A stretch of 64,000 nt of DNA from UTCHB3 sp964531325 (GCA_964531325.1 CAZHCW010000020.1:1-64000), one strand, 5' to 3'. Positions 8,416-18,009 are shown, counted from the stretch's first letter. Program-made: numbers and translations. The notes: generated by a model not told the origin, from the letters alone.

Positions 8416-9230
8416 TTCTTCCTGAAAATTCTTTTAAGAGGGTTTACTTCCACATTTTTATCGATAATGAGTGATTTATTAAGATAATTTGTAAGCGATT
8501 CTCGAGTAAGGGCTCTAATCAGGTTCCCATGTTCGGCAATGGAAATCATGTGAGTTTCTTCTGAAACTATTATCACTATCGAATCATACTCCATCGAATG
8601 GGTCATTCCTGCCTTGTGGCGCATTCCCGTTTCAAATTCGTGAAAATGGACCTCTTTTGAGAACGGGATGGAACATCTTGCAGCCACTATTACATCATCC
8701 CTGATAACAACGGCTCCATCGTGTAAGGGCGCTCCCGGTACAAAAATTGAACCCAACAACATAGTTGAAACTTTGGCGTTTACTTCAGTTCCACTTTCGA
8801 TCAGTTGTTTAAGATCGTTGTCTTTTTCTACAATAATCAAAGCACCGTAACCTTTGCTCGAGAGTGAAATAGCCGAGTTTACTAATATCTCTACAAGTCC
8901 GGGATTGTTCTTTTCTTTTCTGAACGCCTGGAAGAGCGGATTTGCGGCAAGAAGGGCAAGAAACCTTCGTATTTCAGGCTGGAAAAGAATGATAAATGCA
9001 ATAAGCCAGATGTCTGAAATAAACTTCAGGATTATACTTAATGCTTTAAGATTTAATGCTTGTGCCGTGAGAAAAAGCAAAAGAATTATTACGAGCCCAA
9101 ACAGTATCTGACTCGCAATTGTTCCTTTTAGCAACTTGTAGATATTATAGATAATCGCCGCAACAATTAGAATATCCAAAAAATCAAAAAAACGAACGGT
9201 TACAAATCCGATCTCGAAAAGGTCAAACAT
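8412..9230 (-). CDS. cdaA: diadenylate cyclase CdaA
   Basis: CdaA makes cyclic di-AMP from two ATP at the membrane. The 272-residue protein has three N-terminal membrane segments (about 16-90), then a DAC domain with PGAPLHDGAVVIRDD carrying the DGA motif and a GMRHKAG stretch in the place of the usual GTRHRAA. FQPEIRR and IVSEET are also typical. The RHR motif, which contacts ATP phosphates, is RHK here and the following residues are unusual. In Firmicutes cdaA is next to cdaR and glmM; here it overlaps folP by 8 bases, an order seen in other phyla. The family call is firm; activity with RHK is likely but not certain. Confidence 0.9.
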   Translation of the reverse strand: MFDLFEIGFVTVRFFDFLDILIVAAIIYNIYKLLKGTIASQILFGLVIILLLFLTAQALNLKALSIILKFISDIWLIAFIILFQPEIRRFLALLAANPLFQAFRKEKNNPGLVEILVNSAISLSSKGYGALIIVEKDNDLKQLIESGTEVNAKVSTMLLGSIFVPGAPLHDGAVVIRDDVIVAARCSIPFSKEVHFHEFETGMRHKAGMTHSMEYDSIVIIVSEETHMISIAEHGNLIRALTRESLTNYLNKSLIIDKNVEVNPLKRIFRKK

Positions 9231-10017
9231 TCAAGACATTCCAGACTTTTTTTATTTCCAATGCATTTTCGATATTGTGAGTTCTGATATATGATACACC
9301 TTTAATTGCAGCATACATCTCAAATAATGACGAGTGGAAGTCTCGATCGTTGATTTCCCGGTTAAATAACTTCCCCAGAAACGACTTTCTCGATAGACCC
9401 ACCATCACTTCGTTACCCTTTTCAGAGAATTCATTGATATGCTTGATCAACGATATATTTTGTTGTGCCGTTTTTCCAAAACCAACTCCGGGATCAAGGA
9501 TAATTTTATTAACTCCCGATTTCAAAGCCTGTTCAGATCTCTTAAAAAGATAATCTTTTACTTCAACAACCACATCGGCATAATCGGTTTTTGACTGCAT
9601 TGTGTCAGGTGTACCGCTTGTATGCATCATGATGTATGCTACATTATAATTTGCTGCAATTTTCCAAATTTGAGGATCGAACAACCCACCACTAACATCA
9701 TTGATGATAGTTGCTCCTGAATTTACAGCTGCTTCTGCCACAATGCTTTTAGTTGTATCAATCGAAATTACAGCATTGGGAACTTGCTCCAGAATTCCTT
9801 CAATTACAGGAATAGTCCTTCGTAACTCCTCTTTGGTGTCAACTCCTCTTGACCCGGGACGGGTTGATTCACCACCAATATCAATGATGTCAATTCCGTT
9901 GTTAATCATCTCGAGTCCGCGCTTCACTGCACTCTCAATATCAAAATACTTTCCCCCATCGGAGAAAGAATCAGGGGTCACATTAAGAATAGCGACAATT
10001 TTAAGAGATTTCTGCAA
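9223..10017 (-). CDS. folP: dihydropteroate synthase
   Basis: FolP condenses p-aminobenzoate with 6-hydroxymethyl-dihydropterin diphosphate in folate synthesis. This 264-residue TIM-barrel shows the signatures NVTPDSFSDGG (pterin/Mg loop), DIGGESTRPGS (loop 2), NDVSGG, DPGVGFGKT and GLSRKSFLG, all in order. The length is normal. It is the target class of sulfonamides. It sits directly downstream of nagA (6 bp) and overlaps cdaA, so it is inside the long minus-strand operon. Confidence 0.96.
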   Translation of the reverse strand: MQKSLKIVAILNVTPDSFSDGGKYFDIESAVKRGLEMINNGIDIIDIGGESTRPGSRGVDTKEELRRTIPVIEGILEQVPNAVISIDTTKSIVAEAAVNSGATIINDVSGGLFDPQIWKIAANYNVAYIMMHTSGTPDTMQSKTDYADVVVEVKDYLFKRSEQALKSGVNKIILDPGVGFGKTAQQNISLIKHINEFSEKGNEVMVGLSRKSFLGKLFNREINDRDFHSSLFEMYAAIKGVSYIRTHNIENALEIKKVWNVLNV

Positions 10018-10023
10018 TTATGA

Positions 10024-11190
10024 TTAACCAACAGTCCGTTTATATTTGATAACACCTTGATGTATTGTCATTTCCACATCAAATTCATCATTCATTACAA
10101 CCAGATCAGCATCTTTGCCAACAGCAAGAATTCCTTTTCTATCTTCAATGTTTAGAACTTTCGCTCCGTTAAGTGAAGCCATTCTTACCGATTCGGTCAT
10201 TTTTGCGTTTGCTTTTTTAATCATATTCTTGATCGCCCTGTTGAGAGTCAATGTGCTGCCAGCCAATGTACCATCAGGGAGAAAGGCCTTGCTCCCTTTC
10301 ATAAATATTTTTTGATCGGCAAACTCATACTCACCTTCATGCATTCCTCCGGCTCTAATGGAATCAGTTATCAAAATTATTCCGTTTGATCCTTTCAATT
10401 TTAGCAGAAGTTCCATAACTGCAGGGTGAACATGCAGCGTATCTGCAATAAGTTCAATTTTTAATTCATTTCTAAGCATTGCTCCCAAAACAACACCCGG
10501 ATCACGATGATGAAGTGGTTTCATCGCATTAAACATATGTGTTACATGTGCAGCTCCATGATCGATAGCCAACTCAATCTGCTCATAATTAGCAGTTGAG
10601 TGACCGATTGAAAGCACTACTCCCTTTAGAGCAGCAGCTCGCATTACATGCAGTGAACCATCAAGTTCCGGAGCAATCGTCATAATCTTGATCAGGCCTC
10701 TGGAAGCTTCCCACATCTCATCCCATGACTCAACTGTCGGTTTCCACAAATATTCTTCATTCATCGCACCTTTCAACGCAGGATTGAGATATGGTCCTTC
10801 CATATGAATCCCTATCACATTGGAAGTCGGATTGGCATGGATATAATCTGCAACCCGTCTTAGGTCAGCCAGGAGTTGATCCTTCGGCTTTGCATAGAGC
10901 GATGCCAATACGGTAGTGGACCCATGTCTTAAGAAATAGTCGGCAACAATGCCAATGCTTTCAGGGTCTGTATCTGCAAATCCTCTTCCGCCACCGCCAT
11001 GAACCAACAAATCCACAAATCCCGGAGTGACCACATAACCGCTCACATCGATCACTTCACATTCGTCAGGGATCCTTACATCAGATGCTTTGCCGATGTC
11101 AGATATCTGTCCATCCTGCATGACAATAGTACCATTTTTTACACTTCTGAAAGGGGTGACTATCTCACCGCCAATTAATGCTAATTTCAC
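10024..11190 (-). CDS. nagA: N-acetylglucosamine-6-phosphate deacetylase
   Basis: NagA removes acetate from GlcNAc-6-P, giving glucosamine-6-P for NagB. The 388-residue amidohydrolase has VTPGFVDLLVHGGGG at the first metal site, the metal-bridging glutamate in HMEGPYLNP, the zinc histidines in SIGHSTANYEQ and THMFNAM, and the catalytic aspartate in LITDSIRAGG. The usual first-site HxH is reduced to a single histidine, which is common in NagA. nagB lies about 5 kb away on the other strand, so the pathway is split. With NamZ at the end of the window it suggests peptidoglycan or chitin amino-sugar use. Confidence 0.94.
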   Translation of the reverse strand: MKLALIGGEIVTPFRSVKNGTIVMQDGQISDIGKASDVRIPDECEVIDVSGYVVTPGFVDLLVHGGGGRGFADTDPESIGIVADYFLRHGSTTVLASLYAKPKDQLLADLRRVADYIHANPTSNVIGIHMEGPYLNPALKGAMNEEYLWKPTVESWDEMWEASRGLIKIMTIAPELDGSLHVMRAAALKGVVLSIGHSTANYEQIELAIDHGAAHVTHMFNAMKPLHHRDPGVVLGAMLRNELKIELIADTLHVHPAVMELLLKLKGSNGIILITDSIRAGGMHEGEYEFADQKIFMKGSKAFLPDGTLAGSTLTLNRAIKNMIKKANAKMTESVRMASLNGAKVLNIEDRKGILAVGKDADLVVMNDEFDVEMTIHQGVIKYKRTVG

Positions 11191-11203
11191 AAAAAACCTC
11201 TTG

Positions 11204-11860
11204 TTAGATTAATTCTAAAAATTGTTTTATAGTCGTATTTATATTCTTTGAACCATATACAGATGATCCGGCAACAAAAACTTCGCAGCCGGCTCCTGAT
11301 ATTTCTTTTACATTCTTTAAATTGACTCCGCCATCTACTTCTATCATATATGATAAATCATACCCTTTTTTCATGTCAGCTAATTTTTTTATTTTTTTTA
11401 GCGAATTTGGGATGAACTTTTGTCCACCAAACCCGGGATTTACCGACATAACAAGAATCAAATCGGCTATATCCAAAATCTCACTCAACGATTCGACCGG
11501 AGTAGAGGGATTAATCGCTACACCTGCCTTCGCACCAAGTTCTTTTATTCTGTTTAATGATCTATCCAGATGAACAACTTCTTCAGCATGAACCGTCACA
11601 ATATCAGCACCTGCTCTGATAAAATCTTGAATTAGTGCATCAGGCTTTTTTATCATCAGATGTACATCCAATGGAAGAGAGGTACATTTTTTAACAGCTT
11701 CAATAACAATAGCACCAAATGTAAGGTTTGGAACAAATTGGCCATCCATTATATCACAATGAATAAAGCCTGCTCCTGCATCTTCAACTAATTTAATCTG
11801 ACCCTCAAGATTTCTGAAATCGGCTGATAAAATTGATGGTGCCAGTATTTTTTTTATCAC
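11204..11860 (-). CDS. rpe: ribulose-phosphate 3-epimerase
   Basis: Rpe interconverts ribulose-5-P and xylulose-5-P in the pentose phosphate pathway. The 218-residue TIM-barrel has APSILSADF, the metal-binding HCDIMDGQFVPN, DVHLMI, HAEE, MSVNPGFGGQKF and the phosphate-binding VDGGVN, all in the normal order. The length is normal. It overlaps the end of the PASTA gene by 4 bases and is 13 bp upstream of nagA. Confidence 0.96.
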   Translation of the reverse strand: MIKKILAPSILSADFRNLEGQIKLVEDAGAGFIHCDIMDGQFVPNLTFGAIVIEAVKKCTSLPLDVHLMIKKPDALIQDFIRAGADIVTVHAEEVVHLDRSLNRIKELGAKAGVAINPSTPVESLSEILDIADLILVMSVNPGFGGQKFIPNSLKKIKKLADMKKGYDLSYMIEVDGGVNLKNVKEISGAGCEVFVAGSSVYGSKNINTTIKQFLELI

Positions 11861-12705
11861 TGGATTATCTCCTCATCAGAGTTGGAGGCAGATATCTCAA
11901 GATCGATTACCTCTCCTTTTTTCACTTTGATTCCTGCACTGATGCTCTGGCTGATTACAGAACCGGGTAGATGATCGGCTGAAACTATTTCGGTAATTGT
12001 ACCCACTTTTAAACCAAGATCAGTTAACAATTGAATTGCAGCTTGTTTCGACAACTTTTTAAGTCCGGGCATTGTTACCATGTCGGTTTCCATAGTCTGG
12101 TTTTCATCTGTGTTCGATTCAAAACTGAGAGTGTCAACATTACTTCGTCCCGGATCATCCGGCATATCAATTCTTAAATAAATTGATGAACTTTCCGGAA
12201 CCTTTTCACCCGGCTTTCTACTTTGTTCCAAAACTAATGCCTCGCCGTCAGGTTCACTTACATTATTGATCAATCTTAAATTTAAGTTTGATGCCAAAAG
12301 TATCTGCTCCGCTTCAGCATAAGTTTTCCCAATCAAATCAGGCACTTCTACAGTTGCACGATTATCTATCGAATTTGCACCTCTAAAACGGGCAACCCAG
12401 AGAAGCAAAACCCTTCCTTCTTTTACAATTTTTCCGTTTCCGGGTTTTTGCTGGAGAATTTTTCCTTCTTGTTTTGAGTCAAGAACATCAATATAATTCA
12501 TGATCTTCCAATCGAGATTGTTTTCATCAACAATCTCCTTGGCTTTTTCGAGGCTTAAACCTACCACATTTGGTACTTTTACTTCATCGCCTGACACATA
12601 AAAAGGCATGATAATTTTATCAATCGCAAAAACGGTGATAAAAAGACCCAAAACAATATAGGCGGTTCTAAGAAGGATAGTTATTTTTTGTGCTTTTTTC
12701 ATCAA
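11857..12705 (-). CDS. membrane-anchored triple PASTA-domain protein
   Basis: A 282-residue protein with one N-terminal membrane segment (about residues 13-33) and three PASTA repeats facing the periplasm, at about 41-107, 118-180 and 210-272. Each starts with a (V)PxLxG(L/K) motif: VPNVVGLSLEKAKEI, VPDLIGKTYAEAEQI, MPGLKKLSKQAAIQL. PASTA domains bind peptidoglycan or muropeptides in kinases and penicillin-binding proteins. Here there is no kinase or PBP domain, so it is a stand-alone PASTA protein, known in Bacteroidota/Chlorobi near rpe. A linker between repeats 2 and 3 is acidic and Ser/Thr rich. It is the first gene of the long minus block. Confidence 0.85.
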   Translation of the reverse strand: MMKKAQKITILLRTAYIVLGLFITVFAIDKIIMPFYVSGDEVKVPNVVGLSLEKAKEIVDENNLDWKIMNYIDVLDSKQEGKILQQKPGNGKIVKEGRVLLLWVARFRGANSIDNRATVEVPDLIGKTYAEAEQILLASNLNLRLINNVSEPDGEALVLEQSRKPGEKVPESSSIYLRIDMPDDPGRSNVDTLSFESNTDENQTMETDMVTMPGLKKLSKQAAIQLLTDLGLKVGTITEIVSADHLPGSVISQSISAGIKVKKGEVIDLEISASNSDEEIIQ

Positions 12706-12869
12706 AATCCATTGAGTGAAATTTTACATTTAAAGCTGAAATTTATCATAAAAAAATGAATTAGAGAAATTACATCATAGTTTCGTAATTTACTTGTATA
12801 CAATTTTTACTTTTGGATTACTCACCTATTAGATAGTTTCTTCTAATAATCAACAAAAAAAGGATACTT

Positions 12870-14600
12870 ATGTTCAAAAGCCACCCTAAAGGACTGCCTG
12901 TATTATTCTTTACTGAACTCTGGGAGAGATTTGGTTATTATTTAATGTTGGGAATTTTTGTCCTTTACATGACCGATGCTGCCCCAAAAGGTTTGGGTTA
13001 TACAACCGAAATCGCTTCTGATGTTTATGGTTCTTATATTGCACTCGTTTACCTCACTCCTTTCCTCGGTGGTTTGCTTGCTGACAGGGTTCTTGGTTAT
13101 GTTAAGGCAATTGTTATTGGTGGAATTTTGATGGCACTCGGATATTTTGGACTCGCTATACCCGGCGACACATTCCTCTGGCCTTCATTGTTCCTTATTA
13201 TCTTTGGAAATGGATTCTTTAAACCAAATATATCAACTCTTGTTGGTAATCTTTATTCAAAACCGGAATTCAGAGAATTAAAAGATACCGGATACAACAT
13301 TTTTTATATGGGGATCAATATAGGTGCTTTTGTCTGTAATTTTGTTGCTGCCTATCTTCGTAACGAATTTGGCTGGGGTTTTGCGTTTGCCGGAGCCGGA
13401 GTCGGTATGTTGATCGGTGTTTTGTGGTTTATGTTTGGTCTGAAACACATCAGAGAAGCTGATATCAAAAAACCGGCTCAAAAAGGTGACGCTTCACTTA
13501 AACAAATTTTTATGTATGTTTTTCTTCCTGCAATAGTAACCGCAATACTTGGTTTTTTACTACCGCTAAAACTGCTTGGTCATCCTTTGTTTGGATCCCC
13601 TTCAACAGATGCGTTTATTTTTGCAAGTATTCCGATAGTTGTATTTTATTTTAGCTTGTGGTTTCGTGCCGCCAAAGAAGACAAAGAACCTATTGCTGCT
13701 CTTCTTTCCATATTTGGAGTTGTCATCATTTTCTGGGCAATATTTCATCAGAATGGTGCCGCACTCACCATCTGGGCAAGAGACTACACAACAAGACAAT
13801 TGCCTGCTTTTGTTGAGTCAGTCGTCTCCCCTCTCGGGTTGACGGAGGAGAGATACAAAGAAATTTATATCGTTGAAAAAGATGGTAAAAGAGTTGAAAT
13901 TCCTAAGTTATTAGTTACTGAAGGTGAAAATAAGAATGCGATTTACTATCGAACCGCAAGTTCTGATAAATCCGCACATTCAGTTGATACAACCGGAGCC
14001 AAAGTTACCAGCGGTGAAGATGGATATTTTAAGAATATGGAACCCGCAGAAAAGGCTGCGGTTCCCACAGATAGAGCATATGTGCTTCTGTCAACCGAGA
14101 TTTTTCAGTCTATTAACCCGTTTTGGGTGGTTGTTTTAACGCCGGTGGTTGTTACCTTTTTTGGAATGCTGCGGCGGAGGAAAAAAGAGCCTTCCACAGC
14201 GGGGAAAATCGGTTGGGGACTGTTTATTACCGCAGTATCAACTACAATAATGATGCTGGCAGTAATCTTTTCCGATAACGGAAATGTTAAAAGTTCTGCC
14301 GGATGGTTAACCGCCACTTATTTTATAATCACTATTGGAGAGCTGTGCCTCAGTCCGATGGGATTGTCATTAGTCTCAAAGGTAAGTCCACCCCGGTTTA
14401 CTGCTTTGATGATGGGTGGCTGGTTTTTATCAACAGCGATTGGTAATAAACTCTCGGGTGTGATATCAGGATTATGGAATAGCTTTGATGACAAGGTATA
14501 TTTCTTCCTGATCAATTTTATTTCGGCATCATTTGCAGCTCTTGCGATATTCCTCATGATCAAATGGTTAAGGAGAGTAATCTCGCAGCATAACAATTAA
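12870..14600 (+). CDS. POT-family proton-dependent oligopeptide transporter
   Basis: A 576-residue inner-membrane transporter of the POT/PTR family importing di- and tripeptides with protons. The family ExxER motif is visible in TELWERFGYY (residues 16-25), followed by GGLLADR, ALGYFGLA and the PTR2 signature NIFYMGINIGAF. About 12-14 membrane segments are predicted. A hydrophilic insert of roughly 90 residues (about 310-400) interrupts the membrane part; such inserts occur in long Bacteroidota POT proteins. It has its own 164-bp divergent upstream region and ends in a strong terminator at 14620. An AAAAGGA Shine-Dalgarno-like sequence precedes the ATG. Confidence 0.92.
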   Translation: MFKSHPKGLPVLFFTELWERFGYYLMLGIFVLYMTDAAPKGLGYTTEIASDVYGSYIALVYLTPFLGGLLADRVLGYVKAIVIGGILMALGYFGLAIPGDTFLWPSLFLIIFGNGFFKPNISTLVGNLYSKPEFRELKDTGYNIFYMGINIGAFVCNFVAAYLRNEFGWGFAFAGAGVGMLIGVLWFMFGLKHIREADIKKPAQKGDASLKQIFMYVFLPAIVTAILGFLLPLKLLGHPLFGSPSTDAFIFASIPIVVFYFSLWFRAAKEDKEPIAALLSIFGVVIIFWAIFHQNGAALTIWARDYTTRQLPAFVESVVSPLGLTEERYKEIYIVEKDGKRVEIPKLLVTEGENKNAIYYRTASSDKSAHSVDTTGAKVTSGEDGYFKNMEPAEKAAVPTDRAYVLLSTEIFQSINPFWVVVLTPVVVTFFGMLRRRKKEPSTAGKIGWGLFITAVSTTIMMLAVIFSDNGNVKSSAGWLTATYFIITIGELCLSPMGLSLVSKVSPPRFTALMMGGWFLSTAIGNKLSGVISGLWNSFDDKVYFFLINFISASFAALAIFLMIKWLRRVISQHNN

Positions 14601-14619
14601 CCATAACATTTATTTATTC

Positions 14620-14652
14620 AGAGGCTGCCAATTTCGGGTAGCCTCTTTTTTT
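14620..14652 (+). terminator. rho-independent terminator after the POT transporter gene
   Basis: The arms AGAGGCTGCC (14620-14629) and GGTAGCCTCT (14637-14646) form a 10-bp stem (one G-T wobble) around a 7-base loop, followed by a run of seven T. It lies 20 bp after the transporter stop. The same stem recurs at 37872. Transcription of the next gene must start inside or just after it. Confidence 0.9.
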
Positions 14653-14659
14653 ATGATAT

Positions 14660-16270
14660 ATGTATAACAATTATTTTATTCTAATCAGATTTTTTAAAGA
14701 GTTGTCATTATCCCTCAAGGGGACATCGTTAATCTCCGTCTTGTCGCAGGAGAAAGACTTGTTTCATCTGATTCTGGGGAAAGAGTTAAATTCTGAAGAG
14801 AATATTGTTCTGGAATTTTCAACTGTGCCCAATTCCCCTTATCTTTTAAAAAGAAAATACTTTAAGCCTGCAGGGAAAAATCTGGCTTATTTTTTTAGAG
14901 ACGAGCTACCCCAAAGATTGATTGATGTAAAAGTTGCATATGGGGAACGGGTTTTTATGTTTTTAATGGAGCGTGGAAGTGTAATAATCTCTTTTAGAGG
15001 GGCAAGATCAAACATATATTATCTCGATCAGAAGGGTTTTTATCTCTCACAGGCTAAAAAAAATGAAGGAAAAACATTTTTTGAGGAGAACCCCGATTTA
15101 AAATTCGTATCACTAAATGAGGCATCAAAACTTGATGTTACTTTTGAATCAGAGACAATCAATTCAATAAGGAGTCGATTTCCTTTTATGGGGAAAGCAG
15201 TTCTAAGAGAATTGGGCTATAGAGGTGAAGTTTTTGATTCCGGGTTTTTAAATGAGTTGATTCTTGAGATCATAAATGGGACACTAAAGATAGTGAATCA
15301 ATCAAATATGGTTAAAATGGAGCTTCTCCCTGACTCATTCCATTCAAATGGCTCGAGTATCAAGACTTTTGGCAGTGTGATCCCTGCTCTTCAGGAGATA
15401 ATTTCCGGAGCGAGGAGAAGGGATGCCGAGCTACAAATACGGAAAAGAGTGGAGGTAAAGTTAAAAAAAGACCTTGATTTCTTCATCCAAAAAGCGGAAA
15501 AATTAGAACAAGTTATTAACACCCCCGGTAAATCGGAATTGTATGATCAATACGCCAATTTATTACTCATTAATATCGACCTGATCAAAAAAGGTGTTAA
15601 AGAAATCACGGTTGAAAATGTTTTTCATGATGGAAAACCTGTTGATATCAAATTAAAAGAGGATATCTCCCCTTCTGAAAATGTGAACTATTATTTTAGA
15701 AAAGCCAGAGGAGAAAAACTTAAATATGAAACCGCTGAAAAGTCACTTTTCATGGTTAAACAAAAAATTGTAGATTTAAAAACCAGGTTAAAAATATTTG
15801 AGAAAATGGATTTAAACGAACTAAGAGATTTCGAAAAAGAGAATAGAAACGATGATAACGGCCAAAAAGGCGGCTATAAAATTGATGTTAAAGTTCGTCG
15901 CTTTTTTTTGGATAACAAATGGGAGATATTGGTTGGAAAAGATAGCGAAAACAACGATATTCTCACATTAAAGGTTGCAAGGCAAACAGACTATTGGTTC
16001 CATGCACGGGGTTCTTCGGGCTCTCATGTGGTTTTACGGTTCAGTGGAAAGGATAAACCTCCCAAAGAAATCTTAAAAAAAACGGCACAAATAGCGGCGT
16101 TTTACAGTAAGGCAAAAAACTCAAAACTTGTGCCTGTGTGTTATACTCAAAAGAAATATGTTGTTAAAAGAAAAGGAATGAACCCCGGTCAGGTTTCACT
16201 GTTGAGAGAGGAAGTAGTTATGGTTCCTCCTCAGATTCCCGAAGGATGTATTTCCGATACAATAGATTAA
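14660..16270 (+). CDS. RqcH/NFACT-family ribosome quality control protein
   Basis: A 536-residue NFACT-domain protein, the bacterial Rqc2 relative that binds stalled 50S subunits and adds C-terminal alanine tails. The order is NFACT-N (about 1-190), a long helical coiled-coil arm (about 255-400) and the NFACT-R (DUF814) domain near the C-terminus with DNKWEILVGKDSENNDILT and DYWFHARGSSGSHVVLR. The catalytically important Asp-Arg pair of NFACT-N is represented by Glu-Arg in AYGERVFMF. It is somewhat shorter than the 570-residue Bacillus protein. Older annotations call this fibronectin-binding protein. It is followed closely by nagB. Confidence 0.85.
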   Translation: MYNNYFILIRFFKELSLSLKGTSLISVLSQEKDLFHLILGKELNSEENIVLEFSTVPNSPYLLKRKYFKPAGKNLAYFFRDELPQRLIDVKVAYGERVFMFLMERGSVIISFRGARSNIYYLDQKGFYLSQAKKNEGKTFFEENPDLKFVSLNEASKLDVTFESETINSIRSRFPFMGKAVLRELGYRGEVFDSGFLNELILEIINGTLKIVNQSNMVKMELLPDSFHSNGSSIKTFGSVIPALQEIISGARRRDAELQIRKRVEVKLKKDLDFFIQKAEKLEQVINTPGKSELYDQYANLLLINIDLIKKGVKEITVENVFHDGKPVDIKLKEDISPSENVNYYFRKARGEKLKYETAEKSLFMVKQKIVDLKTRLKIFEKMDLNELRDFEKENRNDDNGQKGGYKIDVKVRRFFLDNKWEILVGKDSENNDILTLKVARQTDYWFHARGSSGSHVVLRFSGKDKPPKEILKKTAQIAAFYSKAKNSKLVPVCYTQKKYVVKRKGMNPGQVSLLREEVVMVPPQIPEGCISDTID

Positions 16271-16287
16271 TAAAATGGAGACAATTT

Positions 16288-17100
16288 ATGCGATTAATAA
16301 TTCAACCAAACTATGAGAGCATTTCTGAATGGGTGGCTCATTATGTAGCCGCAAGGATAAAGGAATATGCTCCCAATAACAAACGAAAATTTGTGCTTGG
16401 TTTACCTACCGGTTCTTCACCACTCGGTATGTACAAAAAACTGATAGAATTAAACAAGTCAGGTTATGTTTCTTTTCAGCATGTTGTAACTTTTAACATG
16501 GACGAATATGTCGGTTTGCCCGAGTCTCATCCTCAAAGTTATCATTACTTTATGCACGCAAATTTCTTCGATCATATAGACATTGATCCTGATAACATCA
16601 ATATTCTAAATGGAAATGCAGAAGACCTGGAAGAGGAATGTAAACTTTACGAGAGTAAAATTCAGTCTGCCGGAGGAATTAAACTTTTTATCGGTGGAAT
16701 TGGGCCGGATGGTCACATCGCATTTAACGAACCCGGTTCCTCATTGGGTTCATTAACAAGAGTAAAAACTCTTACACAAGATACAATAATTGCCAATTCA
16801 AGATTTTTTGATAATGATGTTGAGCGTGTACCTAAAACTGCTTTAACCGTTGGCGTTAAGACCGTACTCGATTCGGAGGAAGTGGTGGTCATAATATCCG
16901 GTCATGCAAAGTCGAGAGCATTGGCTAAAGTGGTTGAAGAGGGTGTTAATCATATGTGGACGGTCAGTGCACTACAACTCCATCCAAAAGGAACCATTGT
17001 GTGCGACGAGGCTTCCACTGTGGAATTGAAGGTAGGAACTGTAAACTATTTTAAGGATATTGAATCTGCACATCTGCACCCTTCAACACAATTAATTTAA
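16288..17100 (+). CDS. nagB: glucosamine-6-phosphate deaminase
   Basis: NagB converts glucosamine-6-P to fructose-6-P and ammonia. I place the start at the ATG at 16288 because the homologous N-terminus MRLIIQPNYESISEW begins there and a GGAG box (16277-16280) precedes it by 7 bases; the frame is open upstream into the RqcH gene. The 270-residue protein has GLPTGSSPLGMY, the active-site FNMDEYVG and GIGPDGHIAFNEPGSS. It lacks the long C-terminal extension of fused NagB proteins. It works with nagA (10024-11190). Confidence 0.95.
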   Translation: MRLIIQPNYESISEWVAHYVAARIKEYAPNNKRKFVLGLPTGSSPLGMYKKLIELNKSGYVSFQHVVTFNMDEYVGLPESHPQSYHYFMHANFFDHIDIDPDNINILNGNAEDLEEECKLYESKIQSAGGIKLFIGGIGPDGHIAFNEPGSSLGSLTRVKTLTQDTIIANSRFFDNDVERVPKTALTVGVKTVLDSEEVVVIISGHAKSRALAKVVEEGVNHMWTVSALQLHPKGTIVCDEASTVELKVGTVNYFKDIESAHLHPSTQLI

Positions 17101-17115
17101 GCTTCAACTGAGTGG

Positions 17116-17146
17116 GGCTATCATTTTGTTATACAAAGTGATAGCC
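17116..17146. terminator. hairpin between convergent nagB and panC
   Basis: GGCTATCATTTTG (17116-17128) and CAAAGTGATAGCC (17134-17146) form a 13-bp stem with one wobble and the loop TTATA. It is followed by only a weak T-tract, so it is a probable bidirectional or weak terminator between converging genes. Confidence 0.6.
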
Positions 17147-17155
17147 TTATTCTGC

Positions 17156-18007
17156 TCACAATCTGATTAGGTGATTGTCGATTAACCGGGTTTTCCCAAT
17201 TTTGCATGCAGTTAATAAAAAGTAACTCTTCTGTGGCTCAAGATTCGAAACGGATTCAAAAGTGTCAAAATCCACAATTTCAAAATAATCGGGACTTGCT
17301 GAGGGTATCTCAGTTAACAATGACATTGCATCTGTTTTAATTTTATCGCAATCCCGTTCCCCTTTTTCGATCATCTCTGCAGCCATCTTCAACGATCTTG
17401 AAAGCACAAGTGCATCCAATCTTTCGTGTTTCGACAGATAGACATTCCTCGAACTCATAGCCAAACCATCAGGTTCCCGAACGATTGGACAAATTCTCAT
17501 TTCAAGATCAAAACAAAGATCAGTGACCATTCTCGTGAGAACAGCACACTGTTGAGCATCTTTCTGGCCAAAATATGCTCGTTGAGGTTTAACAATATTA
17601 AACAGAATTGAGACAATTGTGGTAACACCGCGGAAATGGACAGGTCTTATTGCCCCCTCCAGATGTGAAGAGATTTGTTCTTGTACAACATAGGTTTGAA
17701 ATCCGTTTGGATAAATCTCTTCAACATTGGGATAAAAAATATAATCTGTTTCGTTTTCAGAAAGCAGCCTCTCATCCCTGCCAAAATCTCTGGGATACTT
17801 GGAAAGGTCTTCGTTGGGACCAAATTGTGACGGATTAACAAATATGGAGACAACTGTTATATCATTTTCCCTCTTTGAAGCTCGAACAAGTGAGAGGTGA
17901 CCTTCATGCAGGTAACCCATCGTAGGTACAAATCCTATCGATTTCCCTGATCTAATTAATTCAGTGGAAATCGCCTGCATCTCCTTAACAGTTTTTACAG
18001 TTCTGAT
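17156..18007 (-). CDS. panC: pantothenate synthetase
   Basis: PanC joins pantoate and beta-alanine using ATP, the last step of pantothenate synthesis. FVPTMGYLHEGHLSLVR (HIGH-like ATP motif), NPSQFGPNEDLSKYPRD, YFGQKDAQQ and MSSRNVYLS (KMSKS-like) are present. The first ATG (17980) would remove about nine residues that look homologous to the family N-terminus (IRTVKTVKEMQ). The frame stays open upstream without ATG, GTG or TTG; an ATC at 18007 is preceded 5 bases upstream by AGGTGAGG, so I favour that as a rare start. With the ATG start, the coordinates are 17156-17980. The gene follows accD, whose stop lies within the proposed ribosome-binding region. Confidence 0.85.
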   Translation of the reverse strand: MRTVKTVKEMQAISTELIRSGKSIGFVPTMGYLHEGHLSLVRASKRENDITVVSIFVNPSQFGPNEDLSKYPRDFGRDERLLSENETDYIFYPNVEEIYPNGFQTYVVQEQISSHLEGAIRPVHFRGVTTIVSILFNIVKPQRAYFGQKDAQQCAVLTRMVTDLCFDLEMRICPIVREPDGLAMSSRNVYLSKHERLDALVLSRSLKMAAEMIEKGERDCDKIKTDAMSLLTEIPSASPDYFEIVDFDTFESVSNLEPQKSYFLLTACKIGKTRLIDNHLIRL

Positions 18008-18009
18008 TG

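Noticed and set aside
10024..17100. nagA, nagB and NamZ as one amino-sugar operon
   Set aside because: nagA is on the minus strand, nagB on the plus strand 5 kb away, and namZ 45 kb further; they share a pathway but not an operon.
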